Source: Chaetorhynchus papuensis (lineage: Eukaryota; Chordata; Aves; Passeriformes; Rhipiduridae). From it: a DNA stretch of 64,000 bases. Under the pieces are notes generated by a model. That model was not told where the DNA came from. It worked only from the letters and a program-made list of their open reading frames with translations, and ran no database searches. Where the stretch lies: the NCBI GenBank assembly GCA_013396525.1, contig VWYX01001348.1:122493-186492 (forward strand), read 5' to 3'. Made by a program: the position numbers and the translations under genes. The first letter of the stretch is position 1; each line of letters starts with the position of its first letter. Of the stretch, positions 1 through 11,600 are shown piece by piece.

Positions 1-3000
1 CATTTTTCTGTTCCATAAGTGTTCACTTCAGCTTATGCAAGATGTGTGTTATTGTTTCATGTCGGAGTTCTTACCACTCCCATTTATTTTTCTCACTGTA
101 CTAGTCTGACATATTTTCAGTACTCCCCAGTTTTGAGATATCTTTGCATCTTAGACATTTTAATATTAGTAATTTCCTATTTCCTGTTCCAAAACAGTAA
201 AAAAGCTATTAAGTCAAGCTCTTAATATTGACTCGCTCTAAGTTATTCAGAACTTTTCTCCTCATCTTGATACATCATCCTTCGTTGTTACATGGAAGCT
301 AATCTGTAAATCATGTGATATTGTCCTTATTCAGGAAATAAATTGCCCTAGGTGAGGGTTCATAAGACCTCATATGAAATAACACTAAAATTCAGATACA
401 AGCATATTGTCCTCTTCATTTCAGCCACCTATGTACTGAAAAACTGCAGTACTATTGAAAAAGCAGTCAAGTTTTTCCAGACTTGGTAATTTTTAGGTCG
501 TACTGCCTCATGCTCATCCTCCTGCGATTCCCTGGAGAAATTTTATTATCATTGATGCAGCGCCATAGATTTGCAAAAAAAAATTGCACTAAAATGGGAA
601 AAATTGGCATTCTTCTCCCTGAAGATCTTGAATTCTTAAAGGCCCGTTAAAGCATCAACAACCATCTATGTCCTTTGCTGTCCTGCACACAAAACCAGGG
701 TCCTCTTGGAGAAGCAGCAGTGCTGAGGCAGCCCTTCTCTCTCCTCCATTTTTGTTACTTTATGCAGCTTTCCATGATCTCCCTGTCCTTCTCTGACCTT
801 TTATCAAATAGATACAATCCTTATGGTGCTGCTTAATGGCAAACTGAGACTCCTGAGCTTTGAACAGGATGGCATAAAATTTTCACCCAAAAGACTGGGA
901 GTTTATATATTATTTGAGACTTGGCTCTAAATCCTCTGCTTCATAGTTTTAACCTGTTTTGGAGTGTGGCTATGGGTGCACGGGTATTCCAGTCATGCTG
1001 CAATTATTTGGAAGCAAGATACACTTTTAATACAAATGAATGCAAAATATCAGAGTAGAATATACAGATGCAGACGACTTGCTGGTATTTCACTGCAAAC
1101 GGGGCTGAGTTATTCTGGACCACAGAATGTATCTTAAATCAGTTCATCTGGTGATCTTGTCCAGTATCTTATCCCTGTATTGACTGTAAGCTTGTGTTTT
1201 AGAGTAGAAATGTTAAAATATTCCTAATAATTATGTAGCTCTGATGGAAACAAATTGTGTCAGTGTTTGGATTTGCTTGCAAATAAGAGATTTAATACCT
1301 TTTCATTTTCCAAATCCTGTTTTATATTACTGTGGATTACACAAATACAAAAGAGTTTTTAACTGCTACTGCTACTACTAATTCAAACTGTGAGTCCTAC
1401 TACTACCTTGTTGTGAATGGCAGCAAATTCTGTAGATTACTGTTATACTGCATTTGAAAAGGAATTGTGGACTTATATTTGTTTTAGCATCTCAATGAAA
1501 TTCCTTTTATTCCTTAAAACTGCAACAGAGGAGTGTCCAGTTTACTCATTTATTTAATGGCCCACTCCCTTATTTCATATTTGTCTCCTGTAAACATTAA
1601 TTTTCTTGTTTATGTGTTGTTTTATTAATCAGGTTCACTTAAAATCTGCTTTTAGCCGTGTTGCAAGGCTTGCAAAGGGAATGAGGCACCAACCTGTAAA
1701 ATGCACATACATGGTACAAGGACATCATACTTGACATAAATTCTGTTGTCTTCAAGGTTAAGAAACAAGTTGTCATTGAACTGCAATGTGTTTGAGTCCA
1801 ACTTTAATGTAGAAGCATTTTTAGACTGTGAGTGGCATAGATTAGTTTGTTTAACTCCGTGGACGGAACAGCTTTCGTATTCACAGAAAATGCGCTCTGG
1901 TTGATACGGGTGTCTTTGTCTCATGGTGTGAGAACTGCCTGTCTTGCACTCTTTTCACTTTCCTCTCTCTTAGAAGTTTTTCAGATTTCAAGTCAGGGGT
2001 TCCCAAATTTACTTTCTTTGGATAGTGTAACCTTAGCTTCACAGAAGTCACCCGATCAAAGTTTTTGGGTTTTGGTAAAATAGAAGATGTTTACTCTGGA
2101 TCGACTGTAACCACTTCAAACATTAATATACATCTGCTGAAAATTATCTTTTTAAATTTCTTATGTGAATCATGTTTTTCCTGAAAAGTAGATCATGTTT
2201 AGGATGGTGTCATACTTAAAATGGTGTTGGATAGCAGTGACATGAATTATTTGGACAGTAACTACTGCATCAAGAACGAAAATAGTGTAGATAAACACAT
2301 TCAATACTGTGATAGAAACATTAAACACTTTATTTGCTAATGTCTGTTTTCAACTGAATTTACTAGCAGTTTGGGATGATTTGCATCTCCATTTGGTTGA
2401 GCCTGTGACAGACATTTGTTTTGCTTGTGTTTTGAGTAAGTGTCTTTGTTTCAATCCTGCATTGCTTGTGGAGGGTGAAAACAATGTTAAAATTGTGATT
2501 TTTCTCTCTCCAAACCTTTTCTTGCAGTTCTAGTTGAAAATGCAGTAAATATTGGCAAAAATTGGAATCATGTTTTGAGTCAGAATTTTCCGACAAATTA
2601 CCTTTTTATCTGAATTCCGCATTTGTTTCCTCTGGGTAGTTTTACTGGATGATTTAGCTTCTGCTGCATGGCTGGAACGAGAGGATTCCCAGCAACAGGG
2701 CTGGTTCACAAAAGAGAAGCTAGGAAGCTTTAAGTCGAAAATCTTTCATAAAGTAGCTGATTTCAAAACTTGAACTCACATGACCAGGTAACTTAAGAAT
2801 CAAAAATAATCCCACCCAGACTGCCATTAAATACATGTTACAGAGACCATTGATTTTTTTTTTTTTTTAAACACGTCCTGCAAGTGCTGATTCTGCAAGC
2901 AGTTGTTTCTCATCATCAGATCTAAAAGCCGTTTATCTCTTCTCAGCTGATGGCTGTGCTATAACCTTTGGCTCCAGACTTCTGGTAGGAAATTTGTACA

Positions 3001-5521
3001 TATTTCTACAAAGCAGGAAACTCTAATGGCCTTAACACCATTACTCCTGGTGTGTAACAGTGCTGGAAATTAGTTTCTCAGGCACTGATCTCGACAGGTC
3101 AGCTGTCACAAATTGATATACATATCTGTAAATACATCAGTCCTATAAACAAAACTCTGTCTGCAAGAAGTGGAAGATAAAATTGGCACAGTTCTTAACA
3201 AATGAAGTGTTCCAAGGCACAAGGATGCACAGGGAAAATCCCTTCGGGAAATGGTTTCCCTTATGTTCCATTTTTGATTTTTATCTGTATAGTTTGCTTT
3301 TAAGAGACTGGAAGGTTTGTGCGTCCATAGAGAACAGTCTGGAGTACTGTTCTGAAGCAAAATATGCTCCTTCTTGCACTTACCCCTGCTGCATGAAAGA
3401 AGAATCTCTGCCTGCTCCTTTTGAAAAAAAAAAGAATAAATTTATGGGTTTGCGCTGTCTTGTCTCCAGTATTTTTTGAAACCCTTTGAGGTACTGCAGA
3501 ATGTGAAACATGGGGTATTCAAGAAGTCTAAGGCCCTTATATGAAATCAAATTTTGAAAGGTGCATGTGTGGGAGAAGGAATTGGCATGTCAGTCCACCA
3601 GTGGTGAAGTAATAACGTGAATGTGTTACACTTCCCATTTTTTAATGACTGTTTCATCATCACCTGTAGATTTTGCAAGCCATTTTGGCAAAAATCTTGA
3701 TCGTATGCCTAGGACAGGGGAAGAAGGCATAAACAGTAAGCTTTCTTTACAGATTTGAGCCACAACAGATACCACTCACACCTACACTGATCTTTGAAGT
3801 CTGTTGAACCATGCTGATTCATGTCAAAGGGAAGATCTGTCCATTTGGTTTGGCAGCAGCAAGGGCTAAGGAACATCTGGAAATGTTCCAGAACAAGCAT
3901 CTAAATTGAAATTCAAAAGATAACCATGGCTACAGGTATTTATCTGCCTGTGTTGCTGCAGACACTTGATGTGCAGCCACTCCTCTGTCACTCCAAACTG
4001 CCATCACAGGAGGAGAGTGTTCAGTCTGAGACATTTTAGCTTCCAGGAGTGTCATCAGAAAGCTGAATATTATTCATTCATTCTCCTCCTCCATCCTCCA
4101 GGTCATCTGGATAAAAGGAGGTGTACCTTAAGTCTTTCCTCTCCTATGTCTCAGCTTTCAAGATTTAGTGACTGTGGATTAATTTTCATCATTTGTGATA
4201 GTTGCTGAATATTCACTGAGTGTTTTGTTCTTTTCTAGTTCCCTGTTTATCAGTTTAGTGCAACAAAACAAAAATAAACTATACAGATCTCTTCCATCGC
4301 ATTTTATTTGTTGATTTGATTTGTGAGGCTTTAGGATACAACTGAAGTCATAGAAATAAATCATGTAAGACAACTACCCATGGGCATTTTCAGTGAAATA
4401 AGTTCTTTCCAAGAAGATTTTGACTTGTTACATGAAAATTACCTTCTGGCAGGAGGAATCCATATTTCACAGATCTTGGACTGTGTTTAATTTCTACAGG
4501 GCATGCCTCCAGCTAACAACACTGTTCCAAGTATGTGAGCATAGTATTGGTGTTTAAGAGTAGAGCTGAAAAAAAGAAGAAGAAAACACTTTCTACTTGA
4601 TACTATTTATGTCTCCTCTGAACAAAATGACACTGTGGATTCTGTTTGAAGGCAAAAAGAGTGTCTGACTGCTGCTGCTGCTGCTGCTCAGGAGCATATT
4701 TAGTTTGAATAATCCAAAGGTCACCTAAGATTGACTTTTCTATTGAACCTGCTCTATTGAATTGGACCGTATTTCTCTTCAGAAAGCGCAGTAAATTTGA
4801 TTTTTAAAATGATACGTTTAATTGGAAAATAAAATATTTCGATGTAGTGTTCCAGGGAGATACCCTGAAAACATGCATCTGGGTGCATCTGGTAGATGCA
4901 TGAAGTAGTGGTAGATATGAGATACTTGTTCATCAGGAGCCTGGGAGCTCAAGAGGCTGTTACTGTTTTAAAGATGAGGTAAGAAGTAAGGCAACAAAGA
5001 AAATAGGACTTAAGATAGGAGCTGAAGAAAATACGTGTGGAGACAGTTTGACACAGTAGAACCTGTGTCAAGAATTTATGAGTGTAGGTGAGCTAAAACA
5101 CTGTGGAAACAAGGTTGGTCTTTGATAAACATAGGGAGTTATTTGGAAATAGACAGGAATCAGAGCAGAGAGGGAAATGTGGGACTGTGCCACCACAGGT
5201 AGTCCTGAGGACTCTCAGGCAATATAAACTTACTGAAGAGACATGGAATGTCAGAGTGAACTGAGTGAAATAATATGACAAATACTACAGATAACAGTGC
5301 ATTTGTATTGCACAGATCAATGAAAATACATCCAGGCAAGGTCCTCGTTCATGTCCATCCTCTGAATTGCACTCATTCTGATTCTGCATTTAAAAAAGCT
5401 GCACACCTCTCACCCTCTCTGTATCAGTTCTGGATTCGGCCAAGCTGCTGTTAAACATTTTGTAAATGCTGAAAGATCCCTGCCTGGCAGTGCTTCAGGC
5501 TCTCTGTGCTTTCTGTTCCAG
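1..5521 (+). other. GRID1: 3' part of the GRID1 intron before the first exon in the window
   Basis: AT-rich noncoding sequence with no recognisable exon, RNA gene or intact mobile element. Open frames here are short (under 100 codons), occur on both strands and resemble nothing I know. Visible structure is limited to a 15-base T run at 2854-2868, a (CTG)6 tract at 4669-4686 and scattered A or T runs. The intron ends with a pyrimidine-rich stretch and CAG at 5519-5521. Its 5' end is outside the window, so its length is unknown but at least 5.5 kb. Intronic status is inferred from the position upstream of a clear internal exon. Confidence 0.8.
4669..4686. repeat. (CTG)6 trinucleotide repeat
   Basis: Six perfect CTG units in an intron. 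The tract is short and noncoding and is possibly length-polymorphic. Confidence 0.9.
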
Positions 5522-5623
5522 TTGGCGACGTGGGACTCTGAGAAAGGCCTGAACGGCAGCCTCCAGGAGCGACGGCTGGGCAACGACTTACAGGGAGTGA
5601 CGCTCAAAGTGGTGACTGTCTTG
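5522..5623 (+). CDS. GRID1: GRID1 coding exon (exon 9 by human numbering): end of amino-terminal region to start of S1
   Basis: This 102 nt exon encodes 34 residues, starting LATWDSEKGL and ending LKVVTVL (about residues 412-445). It joins the extracellular amino-terminal domain, which binds cerebellin, to the first half of the ligand-binding domain. The acceptor is a good pyrimidine tract plus CAG and the donor is GTATGA; both borders are phase 0. The sequence NGS near residue 422 is a possible N-glycosylation site. Exon number 9 assumes the 16-exon human structure, counted back from the last exon. The exon is short but the match is specific: the last residues run directly into EEPFVMV of the next exon, as in the family. 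Confidence 0.93.
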
Positions 5624-8600
5624 GTATGATCCTTTCTGAGCTCAGGAAACAAAATGCTCAAAACAAAAAGGATCTGACTGAATATTCTGGGCACTTCCCG
5701 CAGTGTTTTCCCCTATCATTTTCAGTTCTGTATTTTTAGATGATCAGTTACATAAGCAAGGAAGATAGATGATGGCCTTTTATTATTTTATGTGAAGCTG
5801 TGCACTGTCAGTGATACAGAGCATTTGTTTGTTTGCTTATGCTGTTTTTTCTGCATTTTAATTCCTAGCAGGCATAGAACCAGCACAGGACCTGAGTGCA
5901 CAGGGGTGCATTCCAGATACCAATGCTCCAGCTTGGATAGGCAGCTTTCAGCATTTCATGGATTTTAAGATCAGATGGGCCAATTATGATAATCTAATCT
6001 TGGCTCTTGTACACTGCAGGCTGTAAAATTTAATCAAGTGTTTCCTGCATCAAGCTCATAAATTCCCATTGAGATAAACTATATCTTTTAGAAAGGTGTC
6101 ATCTTTCCAAAAAAATCATTACGCTTTTGGGACTACTCTCTGTTAGACTCTGGAGTGGTAAAGAGCTCCTGTCAGCCAAGTGCTACATTAGGGGCAAATT
6201 AGGGCTTGAATGCATTCCTGGCTAAGATATCGTCTGCAGATTGCAGAAAATGATGTCTTTTTTCGTTTGTTTTTAATTCTCTTTTTCTGAATCATGGTAC
6301 AAATAGGCAGTACCTGGGTCCGTATGTAAATAAGAACACTCCCTCCAGCCCCCAGTTTTCTTTCCTCAATTTATGCTATAGCTGGTGTGAGAGTGAGCAG
6401 ATCCCTTCTGGGACAGTACCAGGCTACAAAGGCAGCCAGCTGCAGTGGCCGTGCCCCCAACATCCCTGGGATTCCCCTGCAGACCCATCCCCAGCAGAAA
6501 ACATACCACAAAATGCTGCGTTTCCTTGGTCCCAAAACAGACTTTTGAAGTTAAAATACTCCAGAAACCAGTACCCATGAAGGTTATTCTTTGAATTTTC
6601 AAAATTCTAAATGTTCACAAAATTGCAGTGTTTTTAGCTTGTGTTTCAGTTTGTCTCCTGGATAAAAGATCAAGCCTTGTATGTAAAAGATGGCTTTCTA
6701 AATCTGGGGTTGAATTTCTTGTGGAGTCTTTGCCTCTTCTCAAGAACTACAGAAAAACCAAGGCTATGGATAGCGCTCAGGTGCTGAGGCAGTGGTGTCT
6801 GGTTGGGAAGCTTCACAGTTTCCCACATGACCTAGAATTTTTGCCTCAGAAGGTTATGAGTGTCTCAAAATTTGTTCCAAGTTGCCCAGAATTAACTCAG
6901 AAAACACCCTTTTGCTCAGAGAAGCAAACTAAAAATCTTGTTTCAAGTGTCAGTTAAGATACTGTTTTGTTCTCAGGAAGAACCTTTTGTGATGGTGGCA
7001 GAGAACATCCTTGGGCAGCCAAAACGATATAAAGGATTTTCCATTGATGTCCTGGATGCACTGGCCAAGAATTTGGGCTTCAAGTATGAGATCTATCAAG
7101 CTCCTGATGGCAAATATGGACACCAGCTCCAAAACAGCTCCTGGAATGGCATGATTGGAGAGCTCATCAACAAGGTACGCAGAGAAGAAGCTGCATTTAA
7201 AAAAATTACAAGAGAATGAATTAGGATGAAGGCACCAGTGCAGAATGCTTCTGAGCTGTGGATGGTTTGAGTGTGATATAAACTGCAATTTAAGACCCTG
7301 TATACAGGATAGGAACTAGACAGTCTCTTGTTTTATTTGCTTCCAGCTGCTCTCAACGTAAATTATACTGGTGTAAATCTAAGTGTTTACATTGCTATAA
7401 GAATAGAGTTTGTGTGTGTGAGGGAATGACTATAGCAAATAGAGAAAAAATAAGATAATCTCCATAAAATATTAACTACTAGTATTTTATTGTCATCGTG
7501 CCTTTGAAACTTGTTTGTGGATACGACTTTATTTCTGTCATTCTGTGACAGTGTGTTTGATAATGATCAGTGAGTAATGATAATGAGTTTGACCCCAAAC
7601 AGGTAAAGTAGCCCCAGTAACAGGGGATCAGAATTTAGGCTGGTCTCAAGATTATTCATTCATTTAAAACAGAGAGGACCAAATTTCTTAATTAAGGTGT
7701 GACAAATCCAGGAGTAAGTTAATTGAACTCCATTTAAGTAAATGGGTAGAGTCTGTAGGTTAGTATCCCCCAGAGAATTAAATAAGTGTATTTTGTTCGT
7801 GTTCTTGCAATCTGACATGGGACAAGCGTTAATCAAGAAGAAGAGTCAAAGGAATTAATATTCTATGTTGCTGCTTTTTGTAGAAAAGGTTATTCTTCTG
7901 CAGTGGAGTTATTACTGAAAGTGAAAGCTTTCTCATTATCCAGTAAGTAGGTGGCTCAGTATCTGTAAGGAGATGTTTAGGAAGAAATAGAAGCAATTAA
8001 AGCAACAGCAAACATGTGTGTGATAATGGGATGATCTTGGTTGGTGCTGGGGAACATAAAGAATTTTTAACTTACTTCTTACTTTGCATTGACATAAACT
8101 GTTTGAATTTCATTGATTTAAAATAAGGTAAGAAATCCTGTTAAATTTCTTTGGAAATTGCTTTCTTTGAAGCAATAAAGTATCTATTATGGTATTTTTT
8201 AAATGGTATTTCTGCTGCCATTTGTTCCATAGACTCCAAAGGATTTCAAAGCAAACCTCCCTCGTCTAATATTTGCTTTCCATTCCCAACACAATTAGAG
8301 ATAGAAAACGGAATGTATATTCTGGTTTTTTTGAAGACAACTCTTTTTATTAAGACAGAAAATATTGAAAATATAATTGAAGCTTTCAAAAGCTTTAGGA
8401 ATCTTATTTATTAACTCCTATCTTACCCTTCATCAAGTGTGCATACTCTTTAAGGATTATCTACATGAAAAACCTACTTGTTTTAAATATTGAAGTCAAA
8501 GCAGTTTCAGGAACAAAGTTGCCTTTGTGCATTCTTCCTGTTACAAGCTTTTCCCATCACTTTATTCATTTTAAAAAATAAACAAAATATTCTCTCCAGC

Positions 8601-11600
8601 TGTCGTATGAAATCTCTTCATGAATATGGAAAGTTGGCAATTCTGCAGGGAGAAAAACAAACATTAGATCTTCCCACCCTGCTATCAAATACACAGATTA
8701 AGTAAACGGTGTTTCTTTATTGCTTACAGTGCACTGGGTTAATATGGTGTGGGGTTTTAGGCCTCCTTTGGAAAAGAAGTGAGGGATAAAGGTTAAATAA
8801 ACTGCCCTTCTTCCAGAAGGGAGTCAAGGTCATGCTTTCTGTTCAAGAGTACCTTGACAGGTTTGGGTTTCATTACTCTTCTTTAGACCAGTGCAATTAA
8901 CTGATGTTTACATGGTGAAAGCCGATTCTGGTTTTATTTTTAGACAATTTATATAGATGCATCTGAATGTGTTAAGGTATAGAAAGAAATGCATAGAGTC
9001 ACCTGGTTGTTAAAAAGCTGCTCCTTAAGGCTCTCGCAGGCCAGGCTCCTGGTGGCAGGGAGCGCTGCGACGCGTTGTGTTTGCCTTGCAGAGAGCAGAC
9101 CTGGCCATCTCGGCCATCACCATAACGCCCGAACGGGAGAGCGTGGTGGACTTCAGCAAGCGCTACATGGACTACTCCGTGGGCATCTTGATCAAAAAGC
9201 CCGAGGAGAAAATCAACATCTTCTCTCTCTTCGCTCCTTTCGACTTCGCGGTGTGGGCCTGCATCGCCGCGGCCATCCCCATCGTCGGGGTGCTGATCTT
9301 CGTGCTGAACCGGATCCAGGCGGTGCGGGCGCAGGGCGCGGCCCAGCCCAGCCCGTCCGTGTCCTCCACCCTGCACAGCGCCATCTGGGTCGTGTACGGG
9401 GCCTTCGTCCAGCAAGGTACTCACCCTCCGCAGGGCAGCCCTGCCCACAATGGGCTAAAGAGCAAAGACAAGGCCCATGTGGGGAGGTAACGTGTTTTGT
9501 TAGCCCAGCTGACCAAAAGTGGGAAAGGTAGGCAAGTTTGGGGGTTTATGTTTCTTTTTTTATGCTTTTTCTCTCTCTCTCAGTCCAGAAAAAGCACTAG
9601 CAGGCTTTTCCTCTTTGGGAAAATTGTTACACTAGAAATGAACTGCAGAGCTGCTTGGTGCAGGATTGCAACACTTCTCCAGCTCTGAAACTAGCACGTT
9701 TTTAAATGGTTAAATTTAATTTATAAGTAGAAATAAAAATGTGTATGTTTTTGCACTCACGTGAGACAGTTCATCTCTTGGTTGTTTGAACTGAGTATGT
9801 AACTGACTTTGCACTCAGGAATCTCTAAGCATAGGATTAATCCTACTGAATTCAGTAGGACTGCTGCCATTAACAAAGTTACTTTTGTAACTAATTGTTT
9901 ACAAAATCTGCCCACACAGTTTTGGTGCCATATCTATAATGTTAGTTGTGTTCTTGGAAGGCAGGTTGTATTGAATGCTGACGTATGGGTAAGTTGTTAA
10001 CTTTTTTCTACTTTTTTTTTTCGTTGTGATTGCAAGCTTCTAAAGCTTCAGCTGAAAAATCCATCCTATTGCTATGGAATTTGGTCCCTCCTGTCATTTA
10101 GGTGGCATCCTTGGTGGGTTTAAGTGCAGTAAGATATAATCAGCACAAACATACGCTGAAGTAACTAGAACCAGCTCTATGGTAAGGTTTAGTCTCCAAC
10201 AATGCTCGAGCATAACTCTGCTTGAAGACTGCTGGAAAGAAATCTTTGCATGATTTGAAGTCTTGTAAAGAGTAACAAGTAATGACACTAATGCTTCTGT
10301 CTTTGCAGATTTAAATACATCAAAGATAGCACACAAACCATTAGGCAGTTCTGTGGGGCTTTTTTTCCAATTCTAGAAGGGTAATTGAAAACAAAATATT
10401 ACAGTATTCTGAGCACTGTAATGATTTAATTCCTGCATATTAGTTGTGCTTCACTATTCAACTCTATTTAAAACATTTTTCATGTTCTTTAGATTGATCC
10501 TCAAGAATTCTCAAGGGAAATATTTTGAAAGATGATTTTCTAGAACACTGTCTAGGGCAAGAGGTTGACTGGAGAAAATACTTGCGAATTATCAGCCTTA
10601 ACAGAAGCAGTGTTTTCCCACAGTGAAAGGGCAGACTGGAGGGGAAGCAGAGAGGAACTCCAACGAAGTTTAACATTACAGGGCACACAGGGGGTGACTG
10701 TAAATGGGAGCTGCTGAGAGACCCTCCTTTTCTCTGTTTGTTTGCAGGGGGCGAATCCACTGTCAATTCCGTGGCGATGCGCATTGTCATGGGGAGCTGG
10801 TGGCTCTTCACTCTCATCGTGTGCTCTTCCTACACAGCGAATTTAGCAGCATTTCTCACAGTATCAAGGATGGATAATCCCATAAGGTAAGAGCCTCTTC
10901 TTAACACGAAGCTGGAAACCTGGATTTCACAGGAAGGTATTATCCATTTGAGCACTCATTCTTGAAAGAAGGAGATAACTCTAATAAAATATTCTGCTTA
11001 TTTGCAGTGGCTGTTTTTCTCTCCTCTCCCCCTCTTCACCTTCTCTCCAACAGCCCCCAAGCAGTTTTGATGGGGGGGACAATGGCACTTTAATTCTGTA
11101 TTTTTCCAGAAGAGAGGTCTTTCATGTCCTGCTGGTTGTTTGGTTGCAATTTGTGTGTGTGTGTAACTTGGGGTTTTTTTCAGCAAATATAAAGGCTAAA
11201 GGTTTTCATTTTTTTTCTCACAAAGCTAGGACAAAATTTCCACCTTCACTCTGGTGTGGAGTACTGGGAGGGTCATGGGCCTTTCACACCCAGTGCTGGC
11301 CAGGTTAGAGCCTGATAGCTCATGTTTGATGTGACGGGGATGGAGTGGAGCAGTGGCAGTGGAACAGAGGCTCTGCTCCTAGAAAGTGCTTGAGCCAAGG
11401 ACTCCAGGTGTTAGAGGGTGACACAGTTAAGCTGCTGCTCTCATTTGGGATTGCATTGGGAAGACTGGCACTGGATGCTTGTGCTCACTTCCTGAAACAG
11501 AAGAATTGTCACTGAAGTGAGGCGGGCACTTAAGAAAACCACTTTTGCCTTCTCTGTGGTTTCTGCACAGAAGGACATAAGTGCATTTCTTCTAAACATG

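Noticed and set aside
8989..9531. Long overlapping frames of 180, 149 and 137 codons around the pore exon
   Set aside because: They are by-products of the GC-rich GRID1 exon. Only the frame coding RADLAISAIT...VYGAFVQQ is real, and it is bounded by splice sites.
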